64,000 bases of DNA from Aspidapion aeneum (taxonomy: Eukaryota; Arthropoda; Insecta; Coleoptera; Brentidae). Location of the stretch: positions 140,243,369-140,307,368 of the forward strand of contig OY755039.1 of the NCBI GenBank assembly GCA_963576565.1, given 5' to 3'. Shown one piece after another: positions 45,701 through 58,319 of this stretch (position 1 is its first letter; each line of letters starts with the position of its first letter). The notes under the pieces were generated by a model, which saw only the letters and a list, made by a program, of their open reading frames with translations, was not told where the DNA came from and ran no database searches. The position numbers were made by a program, and so were the translations under genes.

Positions 45701-48700
45701 AATGTCTACGCAAAAACAGAAAAAACTTTGCGACAAAAGGCTTTTGAGCTTCAACCAAATGGCGGAAGCTCACGAAGTAGCTTTGAAAGCGAAGTCGGAT
45801 ACAGCGTTTCACTTTTTTGTTTAAATCCAGATATGAAGACGTCGAAGAATGTCATGCTCAATTCTATAATTTTCATAACCAAATTATTGGCTCTCTCGAA
45901 GAGTTTAAACTTTCATTTGACGAGCAGGATAAAACTAGAAAAGACTTTGACAACCTTTATTATGAATGTAAGGGTATTTACTACGACCTTTTTAGGGCCA
46001 ACCCTGTCAATTACGTAGGCAACCCTAACCAACAAAATATTGTTCAGAGGTCAAATACAAGATCATTTCCACAACCACGGTTGCCAATTTTCAATGGTAA
46101 TTATAAAGACTGGCAACACTGGTTTGACTTATTTAAAGTCATGGTACATCAAAATTCTGATTTAAGTGATATAGAGAAATTTCAACAATTGCGGAGTTCT
46201 GTTCTGAATGAAGCCCTTTCTCTAGTAAAAACCATTCCCCTCGCAGATAGCAATTATCACATTGCGTATGAAACCTTAGTAAAGAGGTATCAAAATAAAC
46301 GAATTATTGCTACTACCGCTTTGAATGCTATTAACTTTCTTTCAACTAAATCCAGTTCTGGGAAAGAATTACGTTCCATGTTGGATACATTTTCTGAGAA
46401 TCTAGCCATCTTAAATGAGCTTGGTTTTCCTACAAAAGAATGGGACTTTCTTACTTTTAACATGATGCTCTCAAAACTTGAAGTCAAGATGAGGACTGAT
46501 TTCGAACTTTACTATAGTAGAGAGAAAAACAATTCAGAAATTCCGTCCTACACTGATCTTTACACGTTTATAGAAAATCATTGCGTTGCGCTCGAATCTG
46601 TAGTGCAAATGCCCAGTTTTAGTAGGCAAAATCAAACCCCTAGACAACCTCAAACTACGCGTAATTCTCAACAGAACAGTTTTCAGAGAAACAGTTTTAA
46701 TAATTTTAATTCACCTTCTGCTTTCAATACAACTATTTCAAATCAAAGTTCAAATTCAAGAAATCAACAAAATACTTTACAAAATAGCAATCAACGCAGC
46801 AACCCTCAAATACAAAATAATCAGAACAGAACTTTTAATCCAAAAATAAAATGCTACCTATGTTCTTCGAATCACGCATTATCGAAATGTATCGAATTTC
46901 AAAACAAAAGCCCACAGGAAAGGATGGGTTATGTTCGGCAGGTGAATCTATGTCAAAATTGCTTACATTTTGCTCACCAGACCGTGAATTGCCCCTCCTC
47001 CTACAACTGTTTTACGTGTGGAGCTAGGCACCACAGTCTTCTTCACGTTCCACAACCAGTAGCGCCCTCTGTGAGTGTTAATTCTTATCCTCCAGAGAAC
47101 GTTAATATTCCACTTTCCAATTCCAATAGCACCCCTATGTCAGGAAGCCATTCCACAAACTGTCATGCGACAATGATTTCCAAAAATTCCACTTTTCTAC
47201 TTTCTACCGTTGTAGCTGACATGTTAGACTCAAGGGGACATTACCAACCAGTTCGTATCTTACTCGATTCGGCCTCAGAGGCAAACTTTATTTCAGAAAA
47301 ATGTCTAAATCGTTTAGGTCTTTCGAAAAGCTTCTTTTCTACTTCTATTCAAGGCTTAAATCAAATGACATCTTCCAATACCAAAGGTAAGACGAAATGT
47401 CTTATCAAACCTCAAGGTCAAGCGGGACCTACCTTTGATTTTGAGGCTTTAGTACTTCCAAAACTTTGTACAGAGATTCCTTCTTGCGCTGTCGACTCGA
47501 GCAAGTGGAATCACATTCGCAATATCAAACTTTCTGATCAAAACTTCCATATACCAAGTTCCATTGATGTCCTAGTAGGTTGTGAACTTTTTCCGCATCT
47601 CTTACAAGAGGGAGTTATCCACGGAGAGCGTGGACAACCTAGTGCTTTTAATAGCATCTTTGGCTATGTGCTGATTGGTAAAGTTGAAACTTCAAAGCAA
47701 CAAAATCCACAATCACTCATAAGCTGTTACACTTCCATCGAACCATCTCTGGATATCTGCCTAGAGCGCTTCTGGGAGATAGAGCAGGTTCCACATAAGG
47801 TTCATCACAGTCCTGAGGATATTATGTGCGAAAAATTATTTTCACAATCAGTTTCACGCAACGAATCAGGTAGATTCGTCGTTCCATTACCTTTCATAAA
47901 CTTAGAACCCCAGTTGGGTGACACCTATCCAATCGCTTTAAAACGTTTCAAGCTTCAGGAAGCTAGACTTCTCAAAGACTCAGCTAATTATCAAGCTTAC
48001 AAAGATTTTATGCAAGATTATTTAGACACTGGTCACATGATACCTATTCCTACGCCTATATCTAAAGATGTCTTGGATAATTCCTACTTTATCCCTCATC
48101 ACAGTGTCTGGAACACTGGGAAGATAAGAGTGGTCTTTGATGGGTCTCAACGTAGTCCCAGAGGCGTCTCACTCAACGAGACGTTGTGCACAGGTCCTAA
48201 ACTGCAAAATGATGTCCGTGAAATTCTACTTAATTTTCGAATTCATGCTGTTGTTACTGACATAGTAAAAATGTTCCGACAGATTTTAATTATTCCTGAG
48301 CACACGCGTTATCAAAATATTCTATGAAGATTTTCTGAGGATGATCCTGTCCAGACCTACTCCTTAAGAACAGTTGTTTATGGACTTAAGTCATCACCTT
48401 ACTTAGCTATTCGTACTATACAAGAACTAGCTAAACTTGAGTCTGAAAGGTATCCTAATGCTTCCAAGGTGCTTCTTAAAGACATTTACGTCGACGACGT
48501 GCTCCCTGGGCAGGATTCTGTGGCCTCTGCCAAAGAACTTCAGTCGGAGTTAATCTCCCTGTTGCGCCTAGGAGGGTTTGAACTTAAAAAATGGGCGAGC
48601 AACAGTCCGGAACTTCTCTCCTCATTCTCAGAATCAGAAACACAAATGTCCATTCGTTTCGACAAATCCGAACCTAATTTTGTAAAAATATTAGGTCTCC

Positions 48701-51018
48701 AATGGAATCCTATCTCAGATTCGTTTACCTACTTGGTCGTACCAGAAGATAAACCATGCACCAAGCGAGGTATCTTATCTCAAATCATGAAAATTTTTGA
48801 TCCCTTAGGTTTCTGTTCTCCCGTTTCTTTACTTGCTAAGCATCTCATGCAAGATCTGTGGAAGGAGAAGCTGGACTGGGATTCTCAGCCTCCTCCGCAT
48901 ATCGTAAATGTTTGGAATCAATTTCGAACCGAACTTCCAAATCTTTCAAATATTCATTTACCTAGACGCCTTTCCATTGATCAACCACGTAGCATTGAAC
49001 TTCACGGCTTTTCAGACGCCTCTATGATAGGTTACGCGGCTACGGTCTATTTCAGAATGGAGTCAGTATCCGGAGAAATCCATACCTTTCTTGTAATGGC
49101 CAAATCTAAGGTCGCACCAGTGAAAACAGTCAGTCTTCCGCGACTGGAGCTTCTTGGTGCCACTTTACTTTGCGACCTAATTTCCTTTATTCGAAACACT
49201 TATTCAGATATTCTTAACTTCAACCAAATCTGTGCATGGTGTGATTCCCAAGTGGTTCTATGCTGGTTGGCGGCTTCACCTCACAGGTTTAAACCGTTTG
49301 TGGCAAACCGTATCTGTCACATTCAAGAAACCATTTCTCCTACGGCCTGGAAATATATTCCATCAGCGCTAAATCCAGCCGACTGTGCTTCGCGCGGTCT
49401 TATGCCTAATCAACTTGTCAAACATGACTTGTATTGGGAAGGTCCTTGTTTTCTTAGGCTACCAAAAGAGAGCTGGCCTGATGATTTTCGCTGTCCAGAC
49501 CCTCCGGAAAACGAGGTTATTCTGGAAGAACGAAAATCAGTATTTCAAACATGCACAGTTGAACCACACATGCTTGATACTTTTCTTTCTCGTTACTCTT
49601 CCCTAGAGAAAATTCAACGCATAATTTCCTATATTTTTCGCCTTACCGAAAAGAAATCTAAATATCCTAACGAAAATATTACCGAAGTAGAACTTCAACA
49701 TTCTCTTATTGTTCTCGTTCGGCATGTTCAACGTTCCATCTTTGCTGATCTCATTTCACGTTTGAATGACGCAAAGCTACTTCCTAAACAATTTCGTAAA
49801 CTTTCACTTTTTCTAGATACACAAGGCTGCTTAAGAGTGGGGGGTCGATTACCACATTCTTCCGAACTCTCTTATTCAGCAAAACACCCTTTACTTTTAC
49901 CACGTTCTCACCGTCTTACTCAACTTGTCATTGAGTACACTCACAAAAGGTACTGTCATCCCGGTCAAAAAACGTTGCATTACCTCTTGAGACAACAATT
50001 TTGGATCCTTTCCCCTCGCTATGCAATCGAGAGCGTAACTTCTCATTGCATTTTATGCTATCGATTAAATCCTAAACCTTCCGTACAAATCATGGGCAAC
50101 TTGCCTGCTCAACGCATCTCTCAAGTAAAGGCATTTTCACATGTTGCCATAGATTATTGTGGTCCCTTTCCAATTACAATGGGAAAGTACCGAGGTGCAA
50201 AGGTATCCAAAGGTTATATTCTTGTCTTAGTCTGCTCCGCAACAAAGGCAGTTCACCTAGAACTTACCTCCGATATTTCCACCCCTACCTTTCTTGCGGC
50301 TTTTAAGAGATTTGTGGCAAGAAGAGGAAGAATCTCTGACATTTACTCAGATTGTGGTAGCGCGTTCTTGGGAGCTGATCGTTTACTCAAACAGTACTCC
50401 CAGGAAGCATGTCACAGTCTAAAAATTACCTGGCATTTTTCAAGTCCTGGTAGTCCGCACCTAAACGGACTAGCCGAGGCAGGAGTTAAATCCACCAAGG
50501 CAAATTTAAAACGTGTAATAGGTGAGCAACGATTAACCTATGAAGAGTTTTTTACTTTTTTGTGTCAGGTCGAATCCATACTAAACAGCCGGCCTCTGTA
50601 TGCCCAAAGTATGGATCCGAATGACTTTCTTCCACTGACCCCTGGTCATTTTCTTACCCTGGAACCGTTGAATTCCGTACCAGAACCCGAATTTTCTGAT
50701 TCCAAGTTGAACACCCTGTCCCGCTGGCAGCTGGTGCAAAGGCTCCAGTCCGATTTTTGGAAACGCTGGAACTTGGAGTACCTAAACACCTTGCAACAGC
50801 GTTCTAAATGGACAGAGGCTTCTAACAATATTAACCTAAATACTTTAGTCGTGGTAAAGAATGAACAAAAACCGCCATTGCAATGGGCTGTTGGGCGAAT
50901 TGTCGACGTACACCCTGGCTCAGACGGTCATATTCGTGTTGTGACCGTTAAAACAGCTACAGGAACATATCGTCGACCAGTAGTGAAACTATGTCCTTTG
51001 CCTATGCCCGACGCATAA
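45701..51018 (+). pseudogene. BEL gag-pol polyprotein, two lesions
   Basis: Domains in order: Gag N-terminal helical part; three cysteine knuckles (CYLCSSNHALSKC, CQNCLHFAHQTVNC, CFTCGARHH; 46850-47045); aspartic protease with LLDSAS (near 47265); reverse transcriptase with the catalytic YVDD (near 48488); RNase H (HGFSDAS, near 49005); integrase with an HHCC zinc part (49950-50075) and D,D,E core residues in HVAIDYCG, IYSDCGSAF and LNGLAEAG. Two breaks: a TGA at 48325-48327 within RT, and near the Gag start the ATG frame (from 45701) meets TAA at 45821-45823 just after a six-T run (45813-45818), while the long frame opens one register away. Otherwise the frame is open for 5.2 kb. Either lesion would prevent a normal product. 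Confidence 0.9.
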
Positions 51019-51222
51019 GGCAAAATTTTCCTTTTCTTTCTTAATTTTTTTCTAAGTATTTTTTCTTTTCTTTTAATTTTAATTTACATGCATAATTTAT
51101 GCATATTTGGGTTAATGTTAAATTGTATCGTTTAATAGCTAATAGGCGAATACTATTTAATTTTTTTTTTCCTTTCCTTTTCTTAACTAAGTAAAAACAC
51201 ACGTGTTTTGGCGGCCGGAAAA

Positions 51223-51635
51223 TGTTGGTGCAAGCAAGAAATTTCCTAATTTTCATTTTCTTTTCCTTTTCTGCGCGTTTAAAATAATTTAAATTTTCGC
51301 GCTCTAAAATATGCATATGGGGTTTCACGGCACCGGACACGTGGAAGAGAAGCAGCGCCGCAATGAGTGCGCAAAGAACCACCGTCACAACAAGACACTA
51401 GCAAAATCACGTTCCCGAAAAAAGTGAATTTGAGGTGAAAAAACTGGACGTTTAAACGTCGACTGGAGCTGCAAGAGAGTCCGAGGTAGGTGCCTTTTCA
51501 TATAAAATTCCATATGTATCGTAACATTCCATTTTCAATCGTCAATACCGACATTTATTTTTAAATGTGCTTGTGAAGCCAATACCGGCGACCTATCGAA
51601 GGAAATTCCGTTATTTTTCAGCCCTTGCACGCACA
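51223..51635 (+). repeat. BEL 3' LTR
   Basis: 413 bp, one mismatch to the 5' LTR. Just upstream, 'ggccggaaaa' (51213-51222) is a poor candidate polypurine tract. Confidence 0.93.
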
Positions 51636-54470
51636 TATATATATATATATATATATTTATCGGTTTCACAACGTTCTACGTCTTCCGATACCCAATCTCC
51701 ACTCGTTTCTGTTTGCCCATAATTCATCATCTAGGCCTCTTATTCTTATTTCACTATCTATTCCTTCTCTCCAGCTTCTCCTTGGTCTTCCTCGTTTTCT
51801 TCGGCCAGTTGGTTTCCATTGTAATATTTGTTTAGGTAGTCTTCCATCATCCATTCTTTGTACATGTCCGTACCACACCAGTTGTTTTGTTCTTATATCA
51901 TCCACTAGAGTACGTTCACCCACTGTCATAATTTCTCTTATTCTTTGATTGGTAACTCTTTCTCTTTTTGATTTCCCTGCTGCTCTTCTCCAATAGTCCA
52001 TCTCCGTAGCGGAAAGCATTTTTTCTGTTCTATCTTTGATTGGCCATACTTCTGAGCCGTATGTAATAATACTTTTTACAATGGTGTTATATATAAGCTT
52101 TTTGTTATGTTTTGATATACTTTGGTCCCAAATTATTCCATTTAATAAAGTTATTGCTTTTCTTCCTTGTACGTTTCTATCTTTTATAGCTTTGTCTAGT
52201 GTTCCGTCAGCTGTAATTTTTATACCCAAATATTTATACTCATCACAGGACTGAATTCGCTGCCCAGTATTTAAGATTAGATCCTGTTTCGTTCCACCAA
52301 TACACATATACTCTGTCTTATTGATATTAACCTTTAGTCCCCACTTATTGTACTCGTCTATTAGTTTTCGTGTCATATATTCGAGGTCGTCATAATCCTG
52401 AGCCACCACTATCTGATCATCGGCGAAACATAAAGTATACAAGGTGGTTTCATTCAACGGAATTCCCATGTTTTGGCATTTTCTCTTCCAGACTTTAAGG
52501 ACCTGTTCCAAATATATCTTGAAGAGCGTAGGCGAGATACAGCAACCTTGTTTAAGACCTTTATTTACTTGAAAGCCTTTGGTTAGTTTTGCTTTTATTT
52601 TAACTTTTGCCTTACTATTGTGGTATACCTCTTTGATGGCCTTAATTAGTTGTACGCTTATGTTTGTCTTTTCCAACGCTTTCCAAAGTAGATTTAGTGG
52701 TATACTATCATATGCCTTCTGCAAATCTACGTAAAGCAGATGGAGCTCCTGTCCGTATGCCATTTTCTTTTCAATAACTTGGGTTATACAAAAGAGATGA
52801 TCTGAAGTCGATCTACCCGCCCTGAAACCAGCTTGTTCTTCTGCCTCCATATCTTTATATTCGCTCTCCACTTTATTTCTTATTATTTTGCCATATATTC
52901 TGCTTAGCGTACTAGTTACAGATATACCTCTATAATTGTCACATATATCTTTCCTTCCTTTTTTGTGTATTGTGGATATATATGACGTTTTCCACTCAGT
53001 TGGGACTACAGCTCCATTTAAATATCTTTGGAAAAGATTCCGTAATCTACAAAACAATTCTTCAGTGCCATATTTAATAAGTTCAGCTGGGATATTTCCG
53101 GGTCCGGCAGATTTACCGCTTTTTAAGGTTTTGCACACGTTTTTGACCTCAGATATTGTGAGGGGTACTGGAGATCCCATCGTTCTAATGATATTGTCTC
53201 TTTCGTCTTCCTTGAATTCTGCTCTATCTTCAGTTAAAAGTTTTTTAAAATGCTCATCCCATTCTTTGTCTGGTATTGGTGAAATAATATCTCTGCATGT
53301 TTCTTTTTTGATCGATCTTATAGTTTTCCAGCTTTCGGTACTTCTCCTACCTCCTAAGTAAGAATCTATTTTCTGGCACTTTTGCATCCATGATTGATTC
53401 TTCTTATCACTGATCATTCTTCTCACCTTTGATTGCGCGGTTTTGTATTCTTCTCTGCTTCTATCTGTCTTTTGGGATAAGTACGTGTGATATAATTTTC
53501 TTTTTTCCTCTATTCCACTTTCAATCTCAGCATCCCACCAGTATGGTTTTGTTCTTTTAGGAGTTTCTTCCACTAATCCTAGTGCTTCTTTTGCAGCTTG
53601 ATGGATGCTTAATGTGATACATTCGTATTCCTCATCTGGGGTTTCACCTGAACTTGAATTAAGTTTTTCGTTCAGTCTCTTTTTGTATAAGTTTTTTACG
53701 CTGTCATGTTCTAGGCTTAGTAGATTATATTGACAGTGATCAATTTCCTCATTCACTGTATCATCAAGATTTTGTTGATGGAGGCTTCGGCCTTGATAAG
53801 GAAAGAGAATTTTGGTCTCCAGAAAATAGTGATCACTTCCGCATGTTGATCCACGCTTTGTTCTGACATCTTGAATTTTTAGTTTTGTCTTTTGTTTAGT
53901 GATAAGATAATCAATGACGGATTTCAGGTTTTGTGAGGGTTTGGTCCAGGTATATTTGTGTATTTTCTTATGTTGGAAAAAACCGTTTTGGATTTTTAGG
54001 TCTAATTGCTCACATACTGTGATAAGCCGGTTTCCATTGTCATTAACAACATCTTCTCCATATTGGCCAACTGTCAGATCATTTACTCTGTTACCTGTTC
54101 TACTATTTAAATCTCCCAATATTACAATTTCTTTAGATGTACTTACTGCTGATATTTCATTGTGGATTTCTTCAAAAAAATTGTCTTTCACGGCTACATT
54201 TGCATCGTCATTATACGCATAGATTCCAAAAATCGTAAGTCTCATTCCTTTTATTGTTATATTCATTCTTATTAGCCGTTCATTTACTGCTTCCCAGTTG
54301 GTGATATATTTTCTAAATCTTTTGTTGACCAAAATAGATACTCCTTGTTGCGCATGTTTTTCTTTTGCCACTTCGCTATAGAAATGGTCATACTGTCCTA
54401 GGTTTTCAGATCCTTTTCCTTTCTTCTTCGTTTCTGTTAGTTTATCAACTGTTATTAAAATACCCCTATA
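51636..54470 (-). mobile_element. RTE-like LINE, 5'-truncated, long ORF intact
   Basis: Minus-strand element ending in (TA)n (51636-51656). The rest of its tail lies left of the BEL element at 44503-44534, so the BEL split the tail. The 5' end stops near 54470, where another repeat ('ggggcctaagcc') begins. The same family has a truncated copy at 38641-40001. Confidence 0.88.
51666..54470 (-). CDS. RTE-like endonuclease/reverse transcriptase (5'-truncated)
   Basis: An uninterrupted frame of over 900 codons. No ATG is required; it is open to the 5' truncation near 54470, so the natural start is lost. The N-terminal part is an APE-type endonuclease lacking its first ~60 residues: VILGDLNSRTG and GSDHYFLETKI carry the late catalytic Asp/Asn and SDH motifs. 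The RT domain follows with IPAELIKYG, YRGISVTSTLSRIYGK, EEQAGFRAGRSTSDHLF, LLYVDLQKAYDSI, GLKQGCCISPTLF and FADDQ. The C-terminus has RRKRGRPRRSWREGI before the stop, followed by (TA)n. Loss of the endonuclease start makes autonomous activity unlikely even though the RT is intact. Confidence 0.85.
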   Translation of the reverse strand, partial: YRGILITVDKLTETKKKGKGSENLGQYDHFYSEVAKEKHAQQGVSILVNKRFRKYITNWEAVNERLIRMNITIKGMRLTIFGIYAYNDDANVAVKDNFFEEIHNEISAVSTSKEIVILGDLNSRTGNRVNDLTVGQYGEDVVNDNGNRLITVCEQLDLKIQNGFFQHKKIHKYTWTKPSQNLKSVIDYLITKQKTKLKIQDVRTKRGSTCGSDHYFLETKILFPYQGRSLHQQNLDDTVNEEIDHCQYNLLSLEHDSVKNLYKKRLNEKLNSSSGETPDEEYECITLSIHQAAKEALGLVEETPKRTKPYWWDAEIESGIEEKRKLYHTYLSQKTDRSREEYKTAQSKVRRMISDKKNQSWMQKCQKIDSYLGGRRSTESWKTIRSIKKETCRDIISPIPDKEWDEHFKKLLTEDRAEFKEDERDNIIRTMGSPVPLTISEVKNVCKTLKSGKSAGPGNIPAELIKYGTEELFCRLRNLFQRYLNGAVVPTEWKTSYISTIHKKGRKDICDNYRGISVTSTLSRIYGKIIRNKVESEYKDMEAEEQAGFRAGRSTSDHLFCITQVIEKKMAYGQELHLLYVDLQKAYDSIPLNLLWKALEKTNISVQLIKAIKEVYHNSKAKVKIKAKLTKGFQVNKGLKQGCCISPTLFKIYLEQVLKVWKRKCQNMGIPLNETTLYTLCFADDQIVVAQDYDDLEYMTRKLIDEYNKWGLKVNINKTEYMCIGGTKQDLILNTGQRIQSCDEYKYLGIKITADGTLDKAIKDRNVQGRKAITLLNGIIWDQSISKHNKKLIYNTIVKSIITYGSEVWPIKDRTEKMLSATEMDYWRRAAGKSKRERVTNQRIREIMTVGERTLVDDIRTKQLVWYGHVQRMDDGRLPKQILQWKPTGRRKRGRPRRSWREGIDSEIRIRGLDDELWANRNEWRLGIGRRRTL

Positions 54471-54590
54471 GTTCGGGGCCTAAGCCGAAAATTAAGGGGC
54501 TTGCCTGCATTTTCGCGTACCGTGACGAAATTTGGCAAGTGGTGCTCCGATGGAACCCAGTGCAGGGCAAGATACAGGAGCGTACTTGAG
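54470..54590 (+). repeat. Inverted-repeat pair, left member
   Basis: 'ggggcctaagcc', 'ttgcctgcattttcgcgtac', 'ggaacccagtgcagggcaag' are mirrored at 56745-56885 with ~75-80% agreement by eye. It may mark the ends of an older element of ~2.4 kb, or two solo copies. Confidence 0.55.
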
Positions 54591-56744
54591 ATGGGAAAGG
54601 AAAAATTAATAAATAAAATATAAAACTAGTTTCGCGTACACTTTTTGTTTCTTTAAGCTTATAGCTATGTAGCTTAAAAATTGAAAAAAAAATCTATTAA
54701 AATGAAACGTTGGAAATAAGGTTTTTTTTAAGGGGAGAGGGAGCAAATGGTAGGAGGATAAATTGTTCAAATCTTATTTTGTCTAAAGTGGTCGTGTGGG
54801 GTATTGATTTCTAGGTAATTTAGTATTCTAAACCAAAATAAATATTAATTGAGTCAATACGTCAAACTGTTCACATGATATGTCAAAACTGACACCTTAA
54901 TCTGGTTTTATCCGAGAAGAGCCACCAACTTTCTTGGGTTTTACGCCAGGGATTATTAAAAATACCTGACCAAGCCTTAATAAAAATTGATAACTTAAGT
55001 AAAAGTGGAATCAGGTATCTAGAATTTTGAATTTTTAACATAATCTGCCATTTCTTGGGCACCAAAGCATACACTTTTAATAAAATTACATAATTTCATC
55101 CTGTTGGAGATTGCTTATCAGAAGTGATAATTAAATAGATATTTGAGACATAATGATAATGCACATTATGTAAAATTAAAGTTACTGTATTTTTCATTAA
55201 TAACTTTTTAGTTAAACAGAAAAAGTCACAAGACAGCTTTTATTTATATATAAAAAACAATTTCGATTGCTGGTACTGTATACTATGTGTATCTTTTAAA
55301 AATATTTTTTTCTACCATAACTCACCTACGCGTCGTTTAATTTTATTCTTGTTCCACCAATTTAATGCGGAAAAAATTTTAAAATTTTGCCTTATAACTT
55401 AACCGACCTTTTTGATAATAATAAAGTTAACAATATTACCGACTTTAATTCGAATACCCTGTATGTTTTAAAGTATCTAACTAACAGCTACATAGGTGAT
55501 TAACAGTTTTACTCTCTACTGTATATTTTCTAATTTTATAAGTCCTGGAAATAATGTTTCACTTATTAAAAAAAAATTATATATTGACAAAAGTAGATAA
55601 ATACAAAGCTAAATCAAACAATGTACACCATGTGAGCGAGGCGTTCTTCTAGGTTTAAAAAGTTGTAAAATTTAGAATGTATCTTAAACTGCATAACCGG
55701 TATGACCCAAAGTTTAAGACTACTACTTTTTACATGATTTTTTTAATATCACCTTGTATCTTTTAGCATATTACAAAGTTACACAAACATTAACATTTGT
55801 GTCATAGTCTGTAATAAGCCGACAAATTGTGCCAAGTTTCATTGCAAAATTCTTATTAACGCAGTAGCTAAAATAAATAATGTAAAAAACAGTAAAAATG
55901 ATAGCAAAGTTGTTGTCGCCCAGTATATACATTCAGAAATGGGTAATGATGTAAAGCTTATCACAAAAATAGGGTACGATAAATGGTTTATAAAGGAGAA
56001 TATAAACATTGACATATCTAGAGTTATTTGAATTTTCAGCACTAAAATAAAAAATTTGGAAAACTTTCTGTCTAGTTACTTTTTAACACTCTGTACAAAA
56101 GTTTTTGTTTAAGAAAATGAAAGCTGTACTAGTGTTGTTGTAACGTACTGACTTTGAGTTTTTCATAGAGATTTGTGACGTCGTCATAAAAAAAACTACT
56201 TAAATTGATCATAAAAATGTAACTTATTTTTAAAAACAGCCTGTATTTTTAACAGTTCAACAAAATTTTCATTTTTTTTTCGTAAATTATAAATAAACGC
56301 TAAGTATCTCTTATTTGGTATATATTATTTGAAAATATCGTTACGTCTAAGAAATCCACATACCTTTCTATCTTTTTAGATTTTTTCAATTTACAATTAT
56401 TAATTAAAACCCCCCTGTACTCCGACCCTGTATAAGTCACATCAGTCCAGCAATACTTGTTTTAAAGAGAAACAATTTGTTAATGCTCACAGTCAATTTT
56501 AGCAAGTTATCTTGCATAACTAACCGCCTGCAATTTTTTTTTCTACTCAGAACCCACACTATAAATTTTTCAAAAAAAAAATAATATTTTTTCTTTCTTG
56601 GAAGAAAATTAAACAATATCATTTTTTTATCGCTTAAAATAAAAACGTATATGTCCTTATAATCGGTGCCAAGTTTCGTTGCTCTAGCTTTACATTTAAA
56701 TTTTACACAGAATTTTAATGAGATAGATGCAATTAAAAATAAAA

Positions 56745-56885
56745 CACTCTGTATCTTTGCTCTGCACTGGGTTCGGGATGAGCACCACTTCGTAAAATAA
56801 TACCATAGTGTTATTATAATCGTGCCAAGTTTCATTACGGTACGCAAAAATGCAGACAAGTGGCTTAGGCTCCGGACTACTAGAT
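56745..56885 (-). repeat. Inverted-repeat pair, right member
   Basis: Mirror of 54470-54590 ('gctctgcactgggttcgg', 'ggtacgcaaaaatgcagac', 'cttaggctccgg'). A related block ('gtgccaagtttcattgcaaa') is also seen at 55832-55851. Confidence 0.55.
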
Positions 56886-57544
56886 AAACATGTTTTTAAC
56901 ATGCAATCCTAGCTAATGAAAGTAGCAATAAATAAATAAAAACACAGACAGAAATAATATACAAGTTCTTTAAAAAAAAACCTTCAAATTCGTCCCCCCT
57001 CCTGCTATTTTTTTCGTAAAAGAACTTATTTATTAGAAAATCGGGCATTAACGCAATTATGTGAGAGTTTCTTGAAAGAAACAAGGACCTACTACTTTCG
57101 GATAAGTAAGCTGTTTCGAAAAAAACGTATTAAAATAAAAATAAATATTTTTAAATAAGTTTAATTTATTTAATCGGTAATAAGTTTAAATGTTTTATAA
57201 GTTAGTATATAGTTTTTTTTTTAACGCTGCATCAGTCTGTTTGTTTATAAAACAGTCAATAGGGTGTTTGACAGTAGTAAAAAATAAATATATATTTATT
57301 TTTAGATATCTCTTTACGTCTTGGTAATGCTAAAAACAAACTTTTTTGTTTAATTTTTTCTCAAATTCATAGTTCTTTTAATTAAATAAATTCATTGAAT
57401 TAAAACAATTAGCCACGTGATTCAAAACAGGCGGTCTATCAATCAGCTGTGAGTGACGTCACAAAACAGTAAACTCCTCGAACGAACCTATTTTCTGTGT
57501 TATTTTCTTATAGATGGTAATGTTTGCTTTGGTTTAAAATGCGA

Positions 57545-57724
57545 ATTATACTGCATAGGTTACACTGCATAGTCCTGCGTAAGTACTGCCTAGTCCTGCC
57601 TATGTACTGCCTAGTCTTGCATATTCACTGCTCAGTCCGACATCTAGCCTGCATCTGCACTGCCTAATCTTGCATTTAGAGGTACTCCCTAGTCCTGCCT
57701 AATAACTGCCTAGCACCGCCTAAA
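57545..57724. repeat. ~20-bp minisatellite (actgcctagtcctgc units)
   Basis: About nine imperfect units of the type 'actgcctagtcctgcctatg'. It lies within the THAP-bearing element. Confidence 0.8.
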
Positions 57725-57862
57725 AATTTGTACACCTTTCTGCATATTATAGTTGTTCACCCCTTGTAATAAACATAACCTCAAAAATTTCATTGTCATT
57801 TACGAAATCGTTATATATATTATAGACAACGTGAGAAACAGAAACAATTTAGTTATACTCAC

Positions 57863-58045
57863 ATCAAAGTGATCTTCACAAATGTAAAGTGAAGATTTAT
57901 TAGATAAGGCCCTTGGGTCTCTTCGAGCAAGTTCTAGCCACTTTTTCCGTTCTTTTACTGCTGTAGGCACATAAATAAATAGTTTTTCAGGTGTTTTTAT
58001 GCTAGTATTCGAACACTGAGGCACTACACACCACTTATAGTATAT
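57863..58045 (-). pseudogene. THAP zinc-finger exon, transposon-borne
   Basis: The minus strand reads WCVVPQCSNTSIKTPEKLF, then WLELARRDPRALS and ICEDHFD, then a perfect donor GTGAGT (57857-57862). This matches the THAP DNA-binding domain: CxxxxC, a following Trp, and a late CEDHF with Cys and His zinc ligands. No ATG lies between the exon and the next upstream stop, so the start is lost or sits in an upstream exon. THAP domains serve in P-element-type transposases and in host regulators; the flanking TIRs favour the former. No transposase catalytic part is present. Confidence 0.65.
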
Positions 58046-58319
58046 TTTTTACATAAAAAACAGTAAAAACATAGACCAAAAACAAATAAACACTTGAATG
58101 CCGTTTATCTCTCCACGAGTTTACTGCGCTGTGACGTCATTGCAACGCCATGCTAGAAATGAGCGTTTTAGCGGCAAATTCAAATCGGAAATTAGAAAAC
58201 TTGATTTTAAATGTAGTCATGATTAGATATACTATTTTAATAATTTTGCGTAGCAAATTAGGGACCTATGTATCATTCTAAACACTTTTCTAAAATTTGT
58301 CAAATACCCTATTGTTTTG

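Larger units (their letters stand above)
44535..51635 (+). mobile_element. BEL/Pao LTR retrotransposon, full length
   Basis: Two 413-bp LTRs (44535-44947, 51223-51635), both TGTTGG...GCACGCACA, differ at a single position (44838 T versus 51526 A). The flanking 5 bases are TATAT on each side, as expected for BEL-type integration, although the target is a TA repeat so the duplication is weakly informative. Gag-pol lies at 45701-51018. It is inserted in the (TA)n tail of the minus-strand LINE whose body is at 51650-54470. Confidence 0.95.
57262..58309. mobile_element. TIR element with a THAP exon
   Basis: Ends gggtgtttgac and gtcaaataccc are inverted and flanked by TA (57260-57261, 58310-58311). 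The first ~180 bases recur almost identically at 63826-64000. The interior holds a minisatellite and a minus-strand THAP exon, so it is probably an internally deleted copy of a THAP-encoding transposon. Confidence 0.65.
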
